This document shows positions 36,995 to 45,816 of a stretch of DNA of 64,000 nt, one piece after another (position 1 is the stretch's first letter; each line of letters opens with the position of its first letter). Below the pieces are notes generated by a model. It had not been told where the DNA came from, did not search any database, and saw only the letters and a program-made list of their open reading frames with translations. The translations under genes and the position numbers were made by a program. The stretch covers positions 45,670,894 to 45,734,893 of the forward strand of contig CM031611.1 in assembly GCA_018398815.1 (NCBI GenBank). Reading direction: 5' to 3'. The stretch is from Conus ventricosus. Its lineage: Eukaryota > Mollusca > Gastropoda > Neogastropoda > Conidae.

Positions 36995-37347
36995 AATGGG
37001 GAGTTTGTGTTATACTCCCTGTTTGGCTAATATACTTACCATGTCAGACCATAGCATTCAACGGCAGTTAGCCAGCTCTGTCAGGCTGAATTTTATCCGT
37101 GGCCAATGCAGTCATAAGACAGTCACGTGACGTCACCCCACTTCCGCCTCCGGAAGAAGCCGGTGTCAACTTCTTCTACCTCATTCAGCGAGGCCTGTGC
37201 GCAAGGTAACCCCGAGAACCTTAGCGCTAGAGGGGAAGGTAGGAAGGGCATTAGAGTCTGACATGGTAAGTATATTAGCCAAACAGGGAGTATAACACAA
37301 ACTCCCCATTTTCGCGTCATATACTGTACCATGTCAGACCATAGCAG
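36995..37347 (-). repeat. DIRS terminal inverted repeat and internal complementary region
   Basis: The outer 50 bp (36995-37045, including GAGTTTGTGTTATACTCCCT) recur inverted at 37259-37311. They are followed directly by GCGTCATATACTGTACCATG (from 37315), the inverse of the other element end near 44703-44730. The junction therefore contains both termini joined head to tail. The roughly 210 bp between the inverted copies includes the ITR body shared with the right end. Confidence 0.85.
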
Positions 37348-37378
37348 AATTTAAAGGAATCGGAGGAGGGCGAGCGCC

Positions 37379-38400
37379 CTAGTGGTTCTTGGGGTTGGCC
37401 GTTATGGCTGCATTGGCCGCCACAAAGGAGATCCCTTTAGAACCATCAGCTCTGGTCATGCGGATATCCCTCAAGTAAAAGTTAATGAAGGGATTTTCCG
37501 AACGCCAGTAGGCTGCCTCCAGGAGATGCGCACGGGGGACAGAGTACTGGAGCGCCGTGGAAGTGGCCAGTGCTCTGACCTCGTGGGCCCTGGGTGATTC
37601 GACGGGGAGATTCCTTGTGCGCCTGAGCGTGGGAGATCTCACGTCTTGGAGAGCCACCTAGAGATAGTTCCCGCCGAGATGTCTCTAGTGTTGTTGGGGT
37701 TGAGTGAGATGAGGAGTCGCTCTGGGAGGCGCGCCTGGGGCGCGTGCGCTCCCAGTAGCATCTGAGAACCTAGCAGGGCAAAGGTTAATGTACCAGTGTT
37801 CTCTCCCTTTCCCAAGATATCCGTCAGGGAGCGGAATGACGAGAGAGGGAGAGGGGGTGCCCGGTTCCTGATTCTTAGCTAAGAACTCAGGAAGGAACTT
37901 GAGGGAAACTGAGCCGTCCCTGTGGAAGGCGATATCTCTGGGATCACCGCTGAGGGCGTGGATCTCACTTCGTCTTCTGGCCGGGCCAGGGCGAGGAGAA
38001 AGGTGGTCTTAACAGAGAGAAGGTCAAGGGGAATAGATGTAATGGGTTCAAAAGGGGGCTTTCTTAGGGCGTCGAGGACGATAAAAGGTCCCAAAGGGGG
38101 ATGCGCCTAGGGGACTGGGATTCCCGTAGAGCAACTCCTCTAGAGACCTATCTGAGCAGGGAAGTCATTGTCTAAAGACGGCCCGCCCAGTTGGCGAATG
38201 GTGGTACAGATAGCCGATCTGTAGCCCGAATGGAGCTAGCCGACAGCTTAAGGGAGGAAGATAGGTGGGAGAGGAAATTGCCTATCTGGATGTTATAGGG
38301 GTAGACCTGGGGAACCGAGTTATCTAAGCACCAGGCTACCCATTTCTCCCAACGGTAAATTGTAGAGGGACTCGGTGCTGGCTCTGCGAGATGCCGAGGC
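37379..38400 (-). CDS. DIRS tyrosine recombinase (frameshifted)
   Basis: The N-terminal core-binding region is readable at about 38360-38190 (IYRWEKWVAWCLD, then GNFLSHLSSSLKLSASSIRA). Next come PPFEPITSIPLDLLSVKTTF and, one frame over at about 37985-37960, the catalytic block RRRSEIHAL. The C-terminal piece (37657-37379) has RAHEVRALA, the HxxR box, and FINFYLRDI with the likely nucleophilic Tyr. The enzyme would integrate the circular DNA copy. All catalytic blocks are present, but the frame is interrupted by several small indels. Confidence 0.82.
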
Positions 38401-38559
38401 TAAGTCCCTCAGTCCCTGAGAGGCCCCTGCCCCGGCTAGTGTGTCTAGGACGGACTGGGCCTGCCCGAGTGGGGAGTGGATGCAGATGTTCGCAGTTGGG
38501 CTGGCATAGCAGCCACGCGCGTAGGCGAGCATCTTGGGATGGAGTGAGGAAGACCCGAA

Positions 38560-39040
38560 CGGGGTTGTCTCAACATGTCCCACCGAGGGCTGAGCCGGAG
38601 GGGTGGAACGTGGGTGAGGGACTTGAGGTCCGGGAACCAAGACTGGGTCGGCCACCACGGGGTTATGAGGATCACCTGGGTTTCTCCAGCCTCGCTTTCC
38701 TGATCACCTTGTGTAGGATGGGAAAGGCGTACGCCAGTAGGCCCGTCCAGGGGAGAGAGAGCGCGTCGACTGCATACGCCTGAGGGTGCGGAACGGGGGA
38801 GATGTACAGGGGCAGGCGATGGTTGAACCTGGTGGCAAACAGGTCGATCATGGGCACAAACCAATGTTCCCACACCACAGACAGGGTTAGTCTGTTGAGG
38901 GTCCACTCCGTGTGGAGTAGAGACTTCGACCGGCTGAGGGAATCCGCCAGGATGTTGCGTGTTCCTGCTATGTGTCTCGCGCGGAGGGTGATCCCCGCGC
39001 GTGACACCAGCGAAGGAGGGCCTCTGTTCTGAGGGAGAGG
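38560..39040 (-). CDS. DIRS RNase H C-terminus and methyltransferase-like region
   Basis: From the right, LRTEALLRWCHAR gives way after a one-base slip to GITLRARHIAGTRNILADSL, the last part of RNase H. It is followed by VPMIDLFATRFNHRLPLYIS, QAYAVDALSLPWTGLLAYAF and, in another frame, ILITPWWPTQSWFPDLKSL. In DIRS elements this block lies between RNase H and the recombinase and has been described as a Dam-like methyltransferase domain. I rely on that description for the name. Confidence 0.7.
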
Positions 39041-39054
39041 CTGATGGAGCGTGC

Positions 39055-40282
39055 AGAGCTGCCAACCAGTACGTTCCGGCCGTATTTTGTCACGGCGAGT
39101 TTACAAAAATACGGTGATACGGTCGAGCCAAAATAATACGGTGACGAACTTGCGCAAATGGTACGGCCATTTGTTGCTTTACCGAGGCAGCAGATTTGTA
39201 GTGCTAAAAGGGATCCTACAAGGAGACAGAAGAAAAAGGCCTCTGCCAGCCACATATAGTTGATAGACTAGGTAGGCCCTAGCTGAAAAAAAAATTCCAT
39301 CCATCCTTTTACTGTGTAGCTCTCGCCTTAGCAGACCACTAGCAGGGCAGGAAATTCCATCTGTCCTTTTACTGTTAAGCTCTCCCTGTAGCAGACGACA
39401 TGTAAGGAATGGCCCAGGCAGCGACTTAACTGCTGTGGCTATTTTTAGTATGCTCATCATACCCCCCTGCTTGCCAACCTCCCTCTCTCTCCCCACCCCT
39501 GTAGCAGACGACATGTGTTAAGGATTGGCCCTTAGCAGCTGAGGCAGCAACTGCTGTGGCTAGCAGGAGGGAGGGGAGAGGGGGGGGGGGAGGGGGGAGG
39601 TGGGGGGGGGGGGGGGGGCGGGGAGGGGGAGGATGGCAAGTAGTATGCCATCCTACCCCCCTGCTTGCCAACCTCCCTCCCCCACCCCCCTCTTCCGAAT
39701 GTGGAAACAAAAGCTCCACTCAGTTACGTGATAGGTCTGATGGACCATGTGCTGACTCGAGTGAAAGAAAGCCCGCGAACCCTAAGCGTCGTGTAAGCAC
39801 TGAGCGGCAGAAGAAGCACATTGGTTTCTGAATTTCATCATCGTTTTTCATCATCAAAATGGACAACGGCGCAAATAAAAGAAAAAGTGAAGAGCCTCAA
39901 CCCTCCGGGAGTAAAAAAAAAAAAACCAGCAAGACAACAGCACTTTCGTTCCTCATATTCCAAGGACTTTCCATGCATTGTTGCCTCAAAACTAGGACCA
40001 CTGTATGCGAGGTGCACCGTCTGTGACTTAGACTTCGTTATAAGTCATGGTGGAATCAACGATGTTATTGTCAAAGAGTAAGTCTTGATCAATCTCTTAT
40101 GCTAATAGTTTTTAATCACTATTAATTATATAAAGAAAAGTGCATACAAAATAAGTTGGTTAAAAAAGAAATCAAAACGCCGCGTGAAATTTAATTCCGG
40201 TCGGAAAATACTGTCAGATGGTGAAAAATACTGTGAAAAGCCAGGAATAGTACTGGGAAGAAATTTTGGGGTTGGCAGCTCT
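39055..40282. mobile_element. Non-autonomous hAT-like transposon inside DIRS, 8-bp TSD
   Basis: The termini are perfect inverted repeats: AGAGCTGCCAACC at 39055-39067 and its complement ending at 40282. The 8-mer GAGCGTGC flanks both sides (39047-39054 and 40283-40290). An 8-bp duplication is standard for hAT transposons. It interrupts the RNase H of the DIRS element right after the NKxGG block. Inside is a two-copy GGCAAGTAGTATGCC / GCTTGCCAACCTCCC-type internal repeat with G-rich tracts (39460-39690) and a BED-finger coding remnant (39859-40081). Confidence 0.88.
39859..40081 (+). pseudogene. BED-finger exon of a hAT transposase
   Basis: It starts at ATG 39859 (MDNGANKRKSEEPQPSGSKK). After a 13-A run that slips the frame it continues FRSSYSKDFPCIVASKLGPL and YARCTVCDLDFVISHGGIND up to VIVKE. 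CxxC followed by SHGG-ND is the usual start of BED-finger hAT transposases. The sequence AAAGAGTAAGTC at its end looks like a splice donor, so this may be exon 1 of a spliced transposase gene. The catalytic exons are missing from this 1.2-kb copy. Confidence 0.7.
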
Positions 40283-40290
40283 GAGCGTGC

Positions 40291-40977
40291 CCCCCCCCCC
40301 CCCCCCCCCCCCCCTTTGTTGACATAACAAGCTACCGACGTGTTGTCCGTGAGGAGGAGAACAAGTCGGTGCGCGACCTTGTGCTGGAAGTGGAGAAGGG
40401 CTAGCCTGACTGCTTCCAGCTCCAAGATGTTGATGTGGAGGCTGGCAGTTTGTGAGTCCCACTCCCCTGAGGCATGAACGTCCTCCAAGTGGGCCCCCCA
40501 GCCCAAGTTGGAGGCGTCTGTGTACAGTTCCAGTGGTTGGGTGGGGAGGGAGATGGGGACCCCGGTTGAGAGAGTGCCTGGATTGAGCCACTCCTCTATC
40601 GCCGAAATAAACCAGTGTCCGAGGGGATGACCTGGTCCCAGCGGTCGGCGGTCTGCAACCAACGTCGGCGGAACTCTCTCTGAAGTTGGCGTTTGGGGAC
40701 TTGGCCCAGGGGAATGAGGGGAGACAGGGACTCCATCATTCCTAGGAGGGAGGACAGGTTTCTGGCTGAGGTGTGGGGTGCCTGTGACAGGCGGGAGATG
40801 AGGTCCAGTATGCGTGTGGACCTCTCTGGGGTCGGGGAGACTGTCATGGAGATAGTGTCGAAACTCATTCCCAGGAAGGAGAACCTCTGGCTGGGAGTGA
40901 GTTCGCACTTTTTGGGGTTTGTGACAAACCCCAGTGTGGAGCAAAGACTCAGGAGGCGGGTGGTGTGGGCTTGGCAC
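40291..40977 (-). CDS. DIRS RNase H N-terminal part
   Basis: In the - frame one reads PLELYTDASNLGWGAHLEDV, then INILELEAVRLALLHFQHKV, then LLLTDNTSVACYVNK. D (LYTDAS), E (ILELEAV) and D (LLTDNTS) are the RNase H active-site acids and are intact. The reading ends in a 25-base G run (plus-strand C at 40290-40314) and the 8-bp-TSD insertion. The domain resumes left of 39047. Confidence 0.85.
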
Positions 40978-41501
40978 TGGGCCCGGGAGGGGGCTAGGAC
41001 GAGCCAGTCGTCCAGGTAGACTAGGAGGCGGATGTCCTCCTGCCTGGCTAGGGAAGCCATCTCCTTGACAACCTTCGTGAAGAGGAAGGGTGCCAGTGAG
41101 AGGCCGAACGGGAGGCCCCTGAACTGGAACACTCGGCCCTGCCAGACGAACCGTAGGAATCGTCTGTGGGCCGGGTGAATCAGGATCTGAAAGTACGCGT
41201 CTTTCAGGTCTATGGAAGTGGCCCAGTCGAGATGAGTGTGGGCTGGGGAGAGGGCGATCGGGCGTGGGGGGGTGCCACCCGATCTAAGTCTCCCTTGGGT
41301 TGTGGCCCAGTCAGCTCCGGGAGCGTGACTGTTGGCCGAACCGAAAATTTTGTTGATGTGATTTTGGCTTTGGCCTGGGGGGAAGATTAGGGCGCTTGGC
41401 GGGCCGTGCGGTGTGGGAAGGCGATTGCCTGGGATAGGGTTTGGGCCTGGGGAAGGACCGAAAGGGGGGTCTAGCAGGGCGCGGCAGTGGCCTGGGCGCA
41501 A
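40596..41501 (-). CDS. DIRS reverse transcriptase
   Basis: An open frame of 301 codons has SIDLKDAYFQILIHPAHRRF (motif A), FRGLPFGLSLAPFLFTKVVK (motif B) and LLVYLDDWLVLAPS (catalytic YLDD, about 41004-41030). It then has LGFVTNPKKCELTPSQRFSFL and FLGMSFDT. These are the DIRS-type RT blocks, closest in style to LTR-element RTs. The frame overlaps the end of the gag-like frame (42846-41311) by about 190 nt, suggesting frameshifted expression of the polyprotein. This domain is fully open. Confidence 0.92.
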   Translation of the reverse strand: MRPGHCRALLDPPFGPSPGPNPIPGNRLPTPHGPPSALIFPPGQSQNHINKIFGSANSHAPGADWATTQGRLRSGGTPPRPIALSPAHTHLDWATSIDLKDAYFQILIHPAHRRFLRFVWQGRVFQFRGLPFGLSLAPFLFTKVVKEMASLARQEDIRLLVYLDDWLVLAPSRAQCQAHTTRLLSLCSTLGFVTNPKKCELTPSQRFSFLGMSFDTISMTVSPTPERSTRILDLISRLSQAPHTSARNLSSLLGMMESLSPLIPLGQVPKRQLQREFRRRWLQTADRWDQVIPSDTGLFRR

Positions 41502-42846
41502 AGGACGCTGCCTGCTTGCGTTCCTCGACTGCTTGTGCTATCACTTCAGTCGAGTATTCGCCGAACAGCGACTGGTCCTGGCCCGGGACACACCGCAGGG
41601 CTGCCTTAAGCGCCGGGGAGAGAGAGGTCCGTGCCAGCACGGCATCTCTGGCCACTAACAGGCAATTGAAGTGGCTCCTTGCTGCACTGTCCGCCGCAGC
41701 TGAAAGATGATGCGAGATCCTGTTAACCAGGTGTCGCATGAAAGGGTCGCTGAACAAGCGAGAGTCAGGCTCCTGGTACGCCTCGGAGTCCAGGTCCGAA
41801 GGCCCAGGGGCGGAACCGTCGTCCTCCGGCCATAGAGCCTCCAGTTGCTGTAGGAGCATGCCTAAGTAGGTATGTCCCGCCGAGATGTGGAGGATGCCCA
41901 TCCTGGCTGTTCGGTCCCTTTCCTTTAAATTCTTAAAGGAGATGGTGCCCGACGTAGGGGGAGGCAGGTGTGGGATCAACCGACGGTCTGATTGCGAAAT
42001 GCCCATCTCCCTGGTCACCGGGTTGTCGGTGAACAAGGAGGCGACCGAGGGGTTCTTGCGGTCCCCGAGGAGGGTACCGACTTGGGCTGCATTAGGTGCT
42101 GAGAGGGGTCCCTGTCCTGGAGGGGGGACGGCCTGCGCACCCATGGCGCGCGTTGCCGGACCTGCCCAGATTGAGGTGAGTGACTGGGGGGCGACGATTG
42201 TTGGTTTGGATCGCTGGGCCGGGGGAGGGGGGGGAGGAAGGGGGGGGCCGGCGAAGTGGGAGAGGGAGAGGACTTCGTCGGCGGTGCGGCCTCCCTCGGC
42301 TCCTAACGAGGTCTGGGCGCACCGTTCCAACGTGCGGACATCGTACAATGAGGTGGAGGCTAGCTCCTCCTCATCGTCCGCCTCAGGGAGGTACTGGTCC
42401 TGGAAGGGTTCGTAGCACCCTTCGTCAGGAGGACCGTCAAGGGGTACCTGCGGTGTCTCCCAGGTGGCCCTATGATCGGCGGATGGGACCTCATCCTGCC
42501 GATCGGACAGCGCCCGAAGAGGGAGACCAAGGTCGACCCAGGCAAGTGTGGCCAGGTGCCACATTCGACCATACAGTTGGTCGTGCTGAGTGTTGGCGTT
42601 TAGCCACGGGTCTCTTCGGGGGCATAGAGCCACCGGTCCCCGGGGAGGTAAACGGGCTGTGGCGGCCCTTGGGTGTTGGCAGAAGTTCCCGGGGACCCGG
42701 GTAACCTGAGCCACCATTGTGGGGGTAACGAGAGGCCGTGGCCTGTCGTCCCCGCCCAGGTCCGTGCACTGCACCCTGCACGTCCTTGGTGGTGGCCTGT
42801 GAGGGCCGGTCTGGTACGGAGGAGGATGCGGAAGCCGAGCCTCCAA
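41311..42846 (-). CDS. DIRS gag-like protein, main open frame
   Basis: There are 511 codons without a stop. The N-terminal half is rich in Pro and acidic residues. The middle has a predicted helical part (LKERDRTARMGILHISAGHT, then YLGMLLQQLEALWPEDDGSA, then FMRHLVNRISHHLSAAADSA). The C-terminus is basic and Pro/Arg-rich (RPLPRPARPPFRSFPRPKPY). Position and character fit the nucleic-acid-binding gag of DIRS elements. The true start is probably further upstream, separated by a 23-base C run (42888-42910) that may have shifted the frame. Confidence 0.7.
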   Translation of the reverse strand: MEARLPHPPPYQTGPHRPPPRTCRVQCTDLGGDDRPRPLVTPTMVAQVTRVPGNFCQHPRAATARLPPRGPVALCPRRDPWLNANTQHDQLYGRMWHLATLAWVDLGLPLRALSDRQDEVPSADHRATWETPQVPLDGPPDEGCYEPFQDQYLPEADDEEELASTSLYDVRTLERCAQTSLGAEGGRTADEVLSLSHFAGPPLPPPPPPAQRSKPTIVAPQSLTSIWAGPATRAMGAQAVPPPGQGPLSAPNAAQVGTLLGDRKNPSVASLFTDNPVTREMGISQSDRRLIPHLPPPTSGTISFKNLKERDRTARMGILHISAGHTYLGMLLQQLEALWPEDDGSAPGPSDLDSEAYQEPDSRLFSDPFMRHLVNRISHHLSAAADSAARSHFNCLLVARDAVLARTSLSPALKAALRCVPGQDQSLFGEYSTEVIAQAVEERKQAASFAPRPLPRPARPPFRSFPRPKPYPRQSPSHTARPAKRPNLPPRPKPKSHQQNFRFGQQSRSRS

Positions 42847-43321
42847 CCCGCGAAAGTGCAGATTGGTCAGGATGCGGTCCCGTGTTGCCCCCCCCCCCCC
42901 CCCCCCCCCCTGGAGGAATGAGTCAGGTTACCCGCGGTCCCGGTGGTAGATCCTCCCCCCGGAGGAGCGGGACCGTGGACGTTGCCCAAACGGGAACCCG
43001 AAAAGGTCGGATCCCCAACGTCCGATACCCCTAGGGAGAAGGTGATGGTCGATCGGGGTGGGTCGACCTTCCTTGTGCACGTACACGACCGCGCTGCTGG
43101 CGCGATGTGACCGCACGCCCAGAATTATGGACACCACCGAGGTCGTGCGTCGGGGTGACCATAAGACTGCATCCGGAGTCTGAGCGCTCCTCGAGCTCAG
43201 GTGTTGATTGCACCTGTGCCCGGTGGGGCTGAGCGCTGTGAGTACACGTGTCGATTTCGGGGGAAAAAAGGACATGTGACTCACCAAGGCGAGTGACGGA
43301 TGGTGATTCCATACCAGGCCG

Positions 43322-43978
43322 TCACCCGTGCTGGTCCGCGGCTCGGCATGATTCCCCTGGGGCGAGATTCCCGTGACTCAGCATGATAGTGAGAGGTCTC
43401 CGAACGCGTCCAGAGGGGGAGGGCAAGCTGGCCGAAGGAGAGGAAGGGGGTGAGGGCGAATTTCGTCGGCTATTCTTAGCTCGGGTGGGCCCCCTGAGGG
43501 GCGCCTTGCCCTTAGACTTCTTGAATGTTCCTTTCTTTCCGGGCAGGTCAAAAGAAAGGCATTTAGCAATGGTTGCCGCTTGCCTATCTGCCTTCGGACG
43601 CCGCGATCGTGCGTCCGTCGGTTGGGTAGAAGAGGAAAGGTCACGCGTCCCCTCCGCGGAACAGTCATCTCCGTCTACCCGAACCGTACGTTCATCCATG
43701 TGAACGGATTGCTCAGAGACGGAATCGACCCGCCGGTTCTCCGGGAAACTGAGCAAACTCCGAGCAGTGGAGTGGCTCGACCCGGCGGTGTCCTTCACCA
43801 TGTTGGGCACAGGTGGCAGAGCAAACCTGGAACACACGACCGCAGAGAGGAGACAAGGTGGTCGATCGAGAAAGGTAATTGATCTCGATCGCCCGTGTGG
43901 TGTCGTGCAAAGTGCTCGAGAGATCGACCGAAATCTCGAAGTACCCGTACACGTCACCGATCGTGAAAAATCATGCAC
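43322..43978 (-). CDS. DIRS gag N-terminal piece (putative)
   Basis: An open frame of 218 codons has a likely functional start at the internal MVKDTAGSS (about 43801). It continues with acidic/Ser-rich sequence and a basic KKGTFKKSKGKAPLRG stretch. It lies upstream of the main gag frame in the same element and orientation. There are no diagnostic motifs; the assignment is by position. The gap 42847-43321 is broken by stops. Confidence 0.45.
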   Translation of the reverse strand: MHDFSRSVTCTGTSRFRSISRALCTTPHGRSRSITFLDRPPCLLSAVVCSRFALPPVPNMVKDTAGSSHSTARSLLSFPENRRVDSVSEQSVHMDERTVRVDGDDCSAEGTRDLSSSTQPTDARSRRPKADRQAATIAKCLSFDLPGKKGTFKKSKGKAPLRGPTRAKNSRRNSPSPPSSPSASLPSPSGRVRRPLTIMLSHGNLAPGESCRAADQHG

Positions 43979-44559
43979 ACTTACAAAACCACGTTCTAAG
44001 TGTGATGGGTAATGGTATTTATTGCGCCCTAAACCTTAATGAGGAGTCTTGCGTCAAATGGGTGATGAACCCGAGGCTCGGAATATGGTGTAGAAACACG
44101 ACCGGCAAGAAAAAGATGGCCGCCGCCGACCGGCGAGTAAGTCGCGGAATAACAAAGGACGACCGGCGAGTAAGTTGCAGGATAACAAAGGAGCGTGTAG
44201 CCCGACCAAGGAGGAGGAATGCGATAGCAGGACGCGACCCTAACACCCGAGACGGGGGTAGAGGGAAATGTGAAAACAATTTGTGAGAAGCGAACCATGT
44301 GGCGATGAGAAAACACGCACAAGTGTGGCGTCGATCGAACGAACCGACGATCGTGAACGACAAGTCGCGAGAGTGTCGGTAATAGTGATAAATTTTCAGT
44401 AATTACACTCCCACCAAGAGCCTCACGCGGCAAGACTACTCAGGGTTTAGCGCAAGGCACAACTGAATCAAGTATAGAAACAAAGACACCAGCAATCTTA
44501 ACACAAAGGCAAGTGTAGGCGAGACAGAGCACAAGACTTATCTTGCTTTGACGGCAGGC

Positions 44560-44735
44560 CGAAGGTGAATGAGGTAGAAGAAGTTGACACCGGCTTCTTC
44601 CGGAGGCGGAAGTGGGGTGACGTCACGTGACTGTCTTATGACTGCATTGGCCACGGAATAAAATTCGGCCTGACAGAGCTGGCAAACTGCCGTTGAATGC
44701 TATGGTCTGACATGGTACAGTATATGACGCCAAAA
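44560..44735 (-). repeat. DIRS terminal inverted repeat, right side
   Basis: The segment GAGGTAGAAGAAGTTGACAC through CTGACATGGTACAGTATATG is the reverse complement of 37038-37195 with only a few differences. Its outermost 30 bp match the internal complementary region at 37315-37347. It ends at GACGCC followed by AAAA, the mirror of the TTTT at the centre of that region. Confidence 0.88.
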
Positions 44736-45152
44736 AGCAGTTTAGAAGAAAATCCTTTTGTAATTGCATTACTTTAGCTCAGCAAAACAGTATATAAAAA
44801 TCCTTTTGTCATTGCATTACTATAGCTCAGCAAAACAAGAAAAGTCATGCTTCAAGTGTTATGATACAATACAGTTCTTGTCATGAACCTTTTTTTTTTT
44901 TTTCAATTTTCATAACTTTGCCACCATTTCTGGTCCCCAAATCACACAAGAGCTTTGAAATCGCCTAAATATGTTTTTTCCATGTTTAAAAAAAAATTTT
45001 TTTTTTAAACATAAACAATAGAGAAAAAAAAAGAAGTTTTAAAAGGACAATGGGTAATTTTCGTGCCACCTCTTGCCTTGAAATAAAATAAACGCTCCTT
45101 GAAAACTCCTTGAAAACTTGAATTTTGTTCTTGGGAGTCTGTAGGAACCCTG

Positions 45153-45694
45153 TTGTGGCTCAAAGATTTGAGCAGGAAACCCACCCTTTTTCAGGGACGC
45201 CTATAAGAAACAAAATGTTTGCAAGTGGGAAAACGAGGTGAATTATTAAGATTGGAGGTGGTGGTTTAGGTAAGGATTACTTGCTCTGAATCAAAGACGA
45301 TGTAAAGTGTTTTCAGAAAACACTTTAACAGGTAAAGTGAGAGAACCAGTTGAGAAAGAACCATGATTTATTTGTGTAATGTGTGAAGATGTGGTTCAGG
45401 GTAACTTTAAATTAAACTTGAGTTGTGGAAATGTGTGTAGAAGTGATTAGTTTGGATGTTTCCATTGTTTTTAAGCATCGTAGTGTTTTTCCTGCAGCTT
45501 GTCGCTCCAAGTGAATTGCTGATAACAGTATGTGTCTAGTTGCCGTCACATTAGTGAATGGTGGTGGTGTGTATTGCTCTCGGGTAAGGTGAACTGTAGG
45601 TGTGCGTGTATTGCTCTCATGTAAGGTGAACTGCGGGTGTGTTTGTGTATTGCTCTCAGGCAGGGTGAACTGTAGGTGTGTGTGTTCTTCCCAG
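45153..45694. other. 3' end of intron with 45-bp tandem repeat before the acceptor
   Basis: After the TTGTG duplication the host intron resumes. From about 45569 to 45690 a unit of about 45 bp (TGTATTGCTCTCAGGCAGGG followed by TGAACTGTAGGTGTG) is repeated nearly three times. The last copy ends just before the TCTTCCCAG acceptor. Each unit contains CTCTCRKG-type acceptor-like AGs. Confidence 0.75.
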
Positions 45695-45816
45695 GTGAGG
45701 TGAAGACCCTGATGATCCAGCTGCTACGAGCTGTGGCCCATCTCCACGACAACTGGATTCTGCACAGAGACCTCAAGACCTCCAATCTGCTGCTCAGTCA
45801 CAAGGGTATCCTGAAG
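45695..45816 (+). CDS. CDK11: CDK11 exon: catalytic loop
   Basis: The exon lies between a CTTCCCAG acceptor and a GTCAGT donor. The product [35 protein letters not shown] and HKGILK carries HRDLKTSN, the Ser/Thr kinase catalytic loop with catalytic Asp and metal-binding Asn. The frame is clean, and splice phases match the exons at 34695-34800 and 46817-46924. Confidence 0.97.

Larger units (their letters stand above)
36993..44735 (-). mobile_element. DIRS-type tyrosine-recombinase retrotransposon
   Basis: The outer ends carry inverted repeats of about 155 bp. The block from ACCATGTCAGACCATAGCAT to TTCTACCTCATTCA lies at about 37038-37188 and inverted at about 44567-44716. An internal complementary region at about 37257-37347 holds the reverse complements of both outer ends fused back to back at TTTT, the hallmark that lets DIRS elements rebuild ends from a circle. 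Coding runs on the - strand: gag (about 43.98-41.31 kb), RT (41.50-40.60), RNase H (to about 38.9), methyltransferase-like (about 38.9-38.6) and tyrosine recombinase (38.4-37.38). It sits in a hAT-like element and is itself interrupted at 39055-40282. No target duplication is expected or seen. Confidence 0.88.
35890..45152. mobile_element. hAT-like element with 5-bp TSD, carrying a DIRS insertion
   Basis: The left end is CAGGGTTCGTACGCTCCTTG. The right end, read inward, is CAGGGTTCCTACAGACTCCC followed by CCTTGAAAAC-type repeats seen on both sides. TTGTG flanks the element at 35885-35889 and 45153-45157. Without the DIRS insertion (36993-44735) it is about 1.5 kb. It retains a BED-type zinc-finger coding piece (36261-36615) but no catalytic transposase part, so it is non-autonomous. 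The element at 48429-50402 has the same ends and layout. CAGGG ends with a 5-bp duplication fit hAT relatives with 5-bp duplications. Confidence 0.8.
34801..45694. other. 10.9-kb CDK11 intron made mostly of nested transposons
   Basis: At least 10.1 kb of this intron is accounted for by a hAT-like candidate (34943-35797) and a composite insertion (35890-45152). The composite is a 5-bp-TSD hAT-like element carrying a DIRS element, which carries an 8-bp-TSD hAT-like element. The remaining host sequence is about 0.8 kb. Confidence 0.8.

Noticed and set aside
41885..42704. Long open frames on + within the DIRS element (174-176 codons)
   Set aside because: They are mirror frames of the G+C-rich gag gene on the - strand, whose domain content and element structure explain the region.
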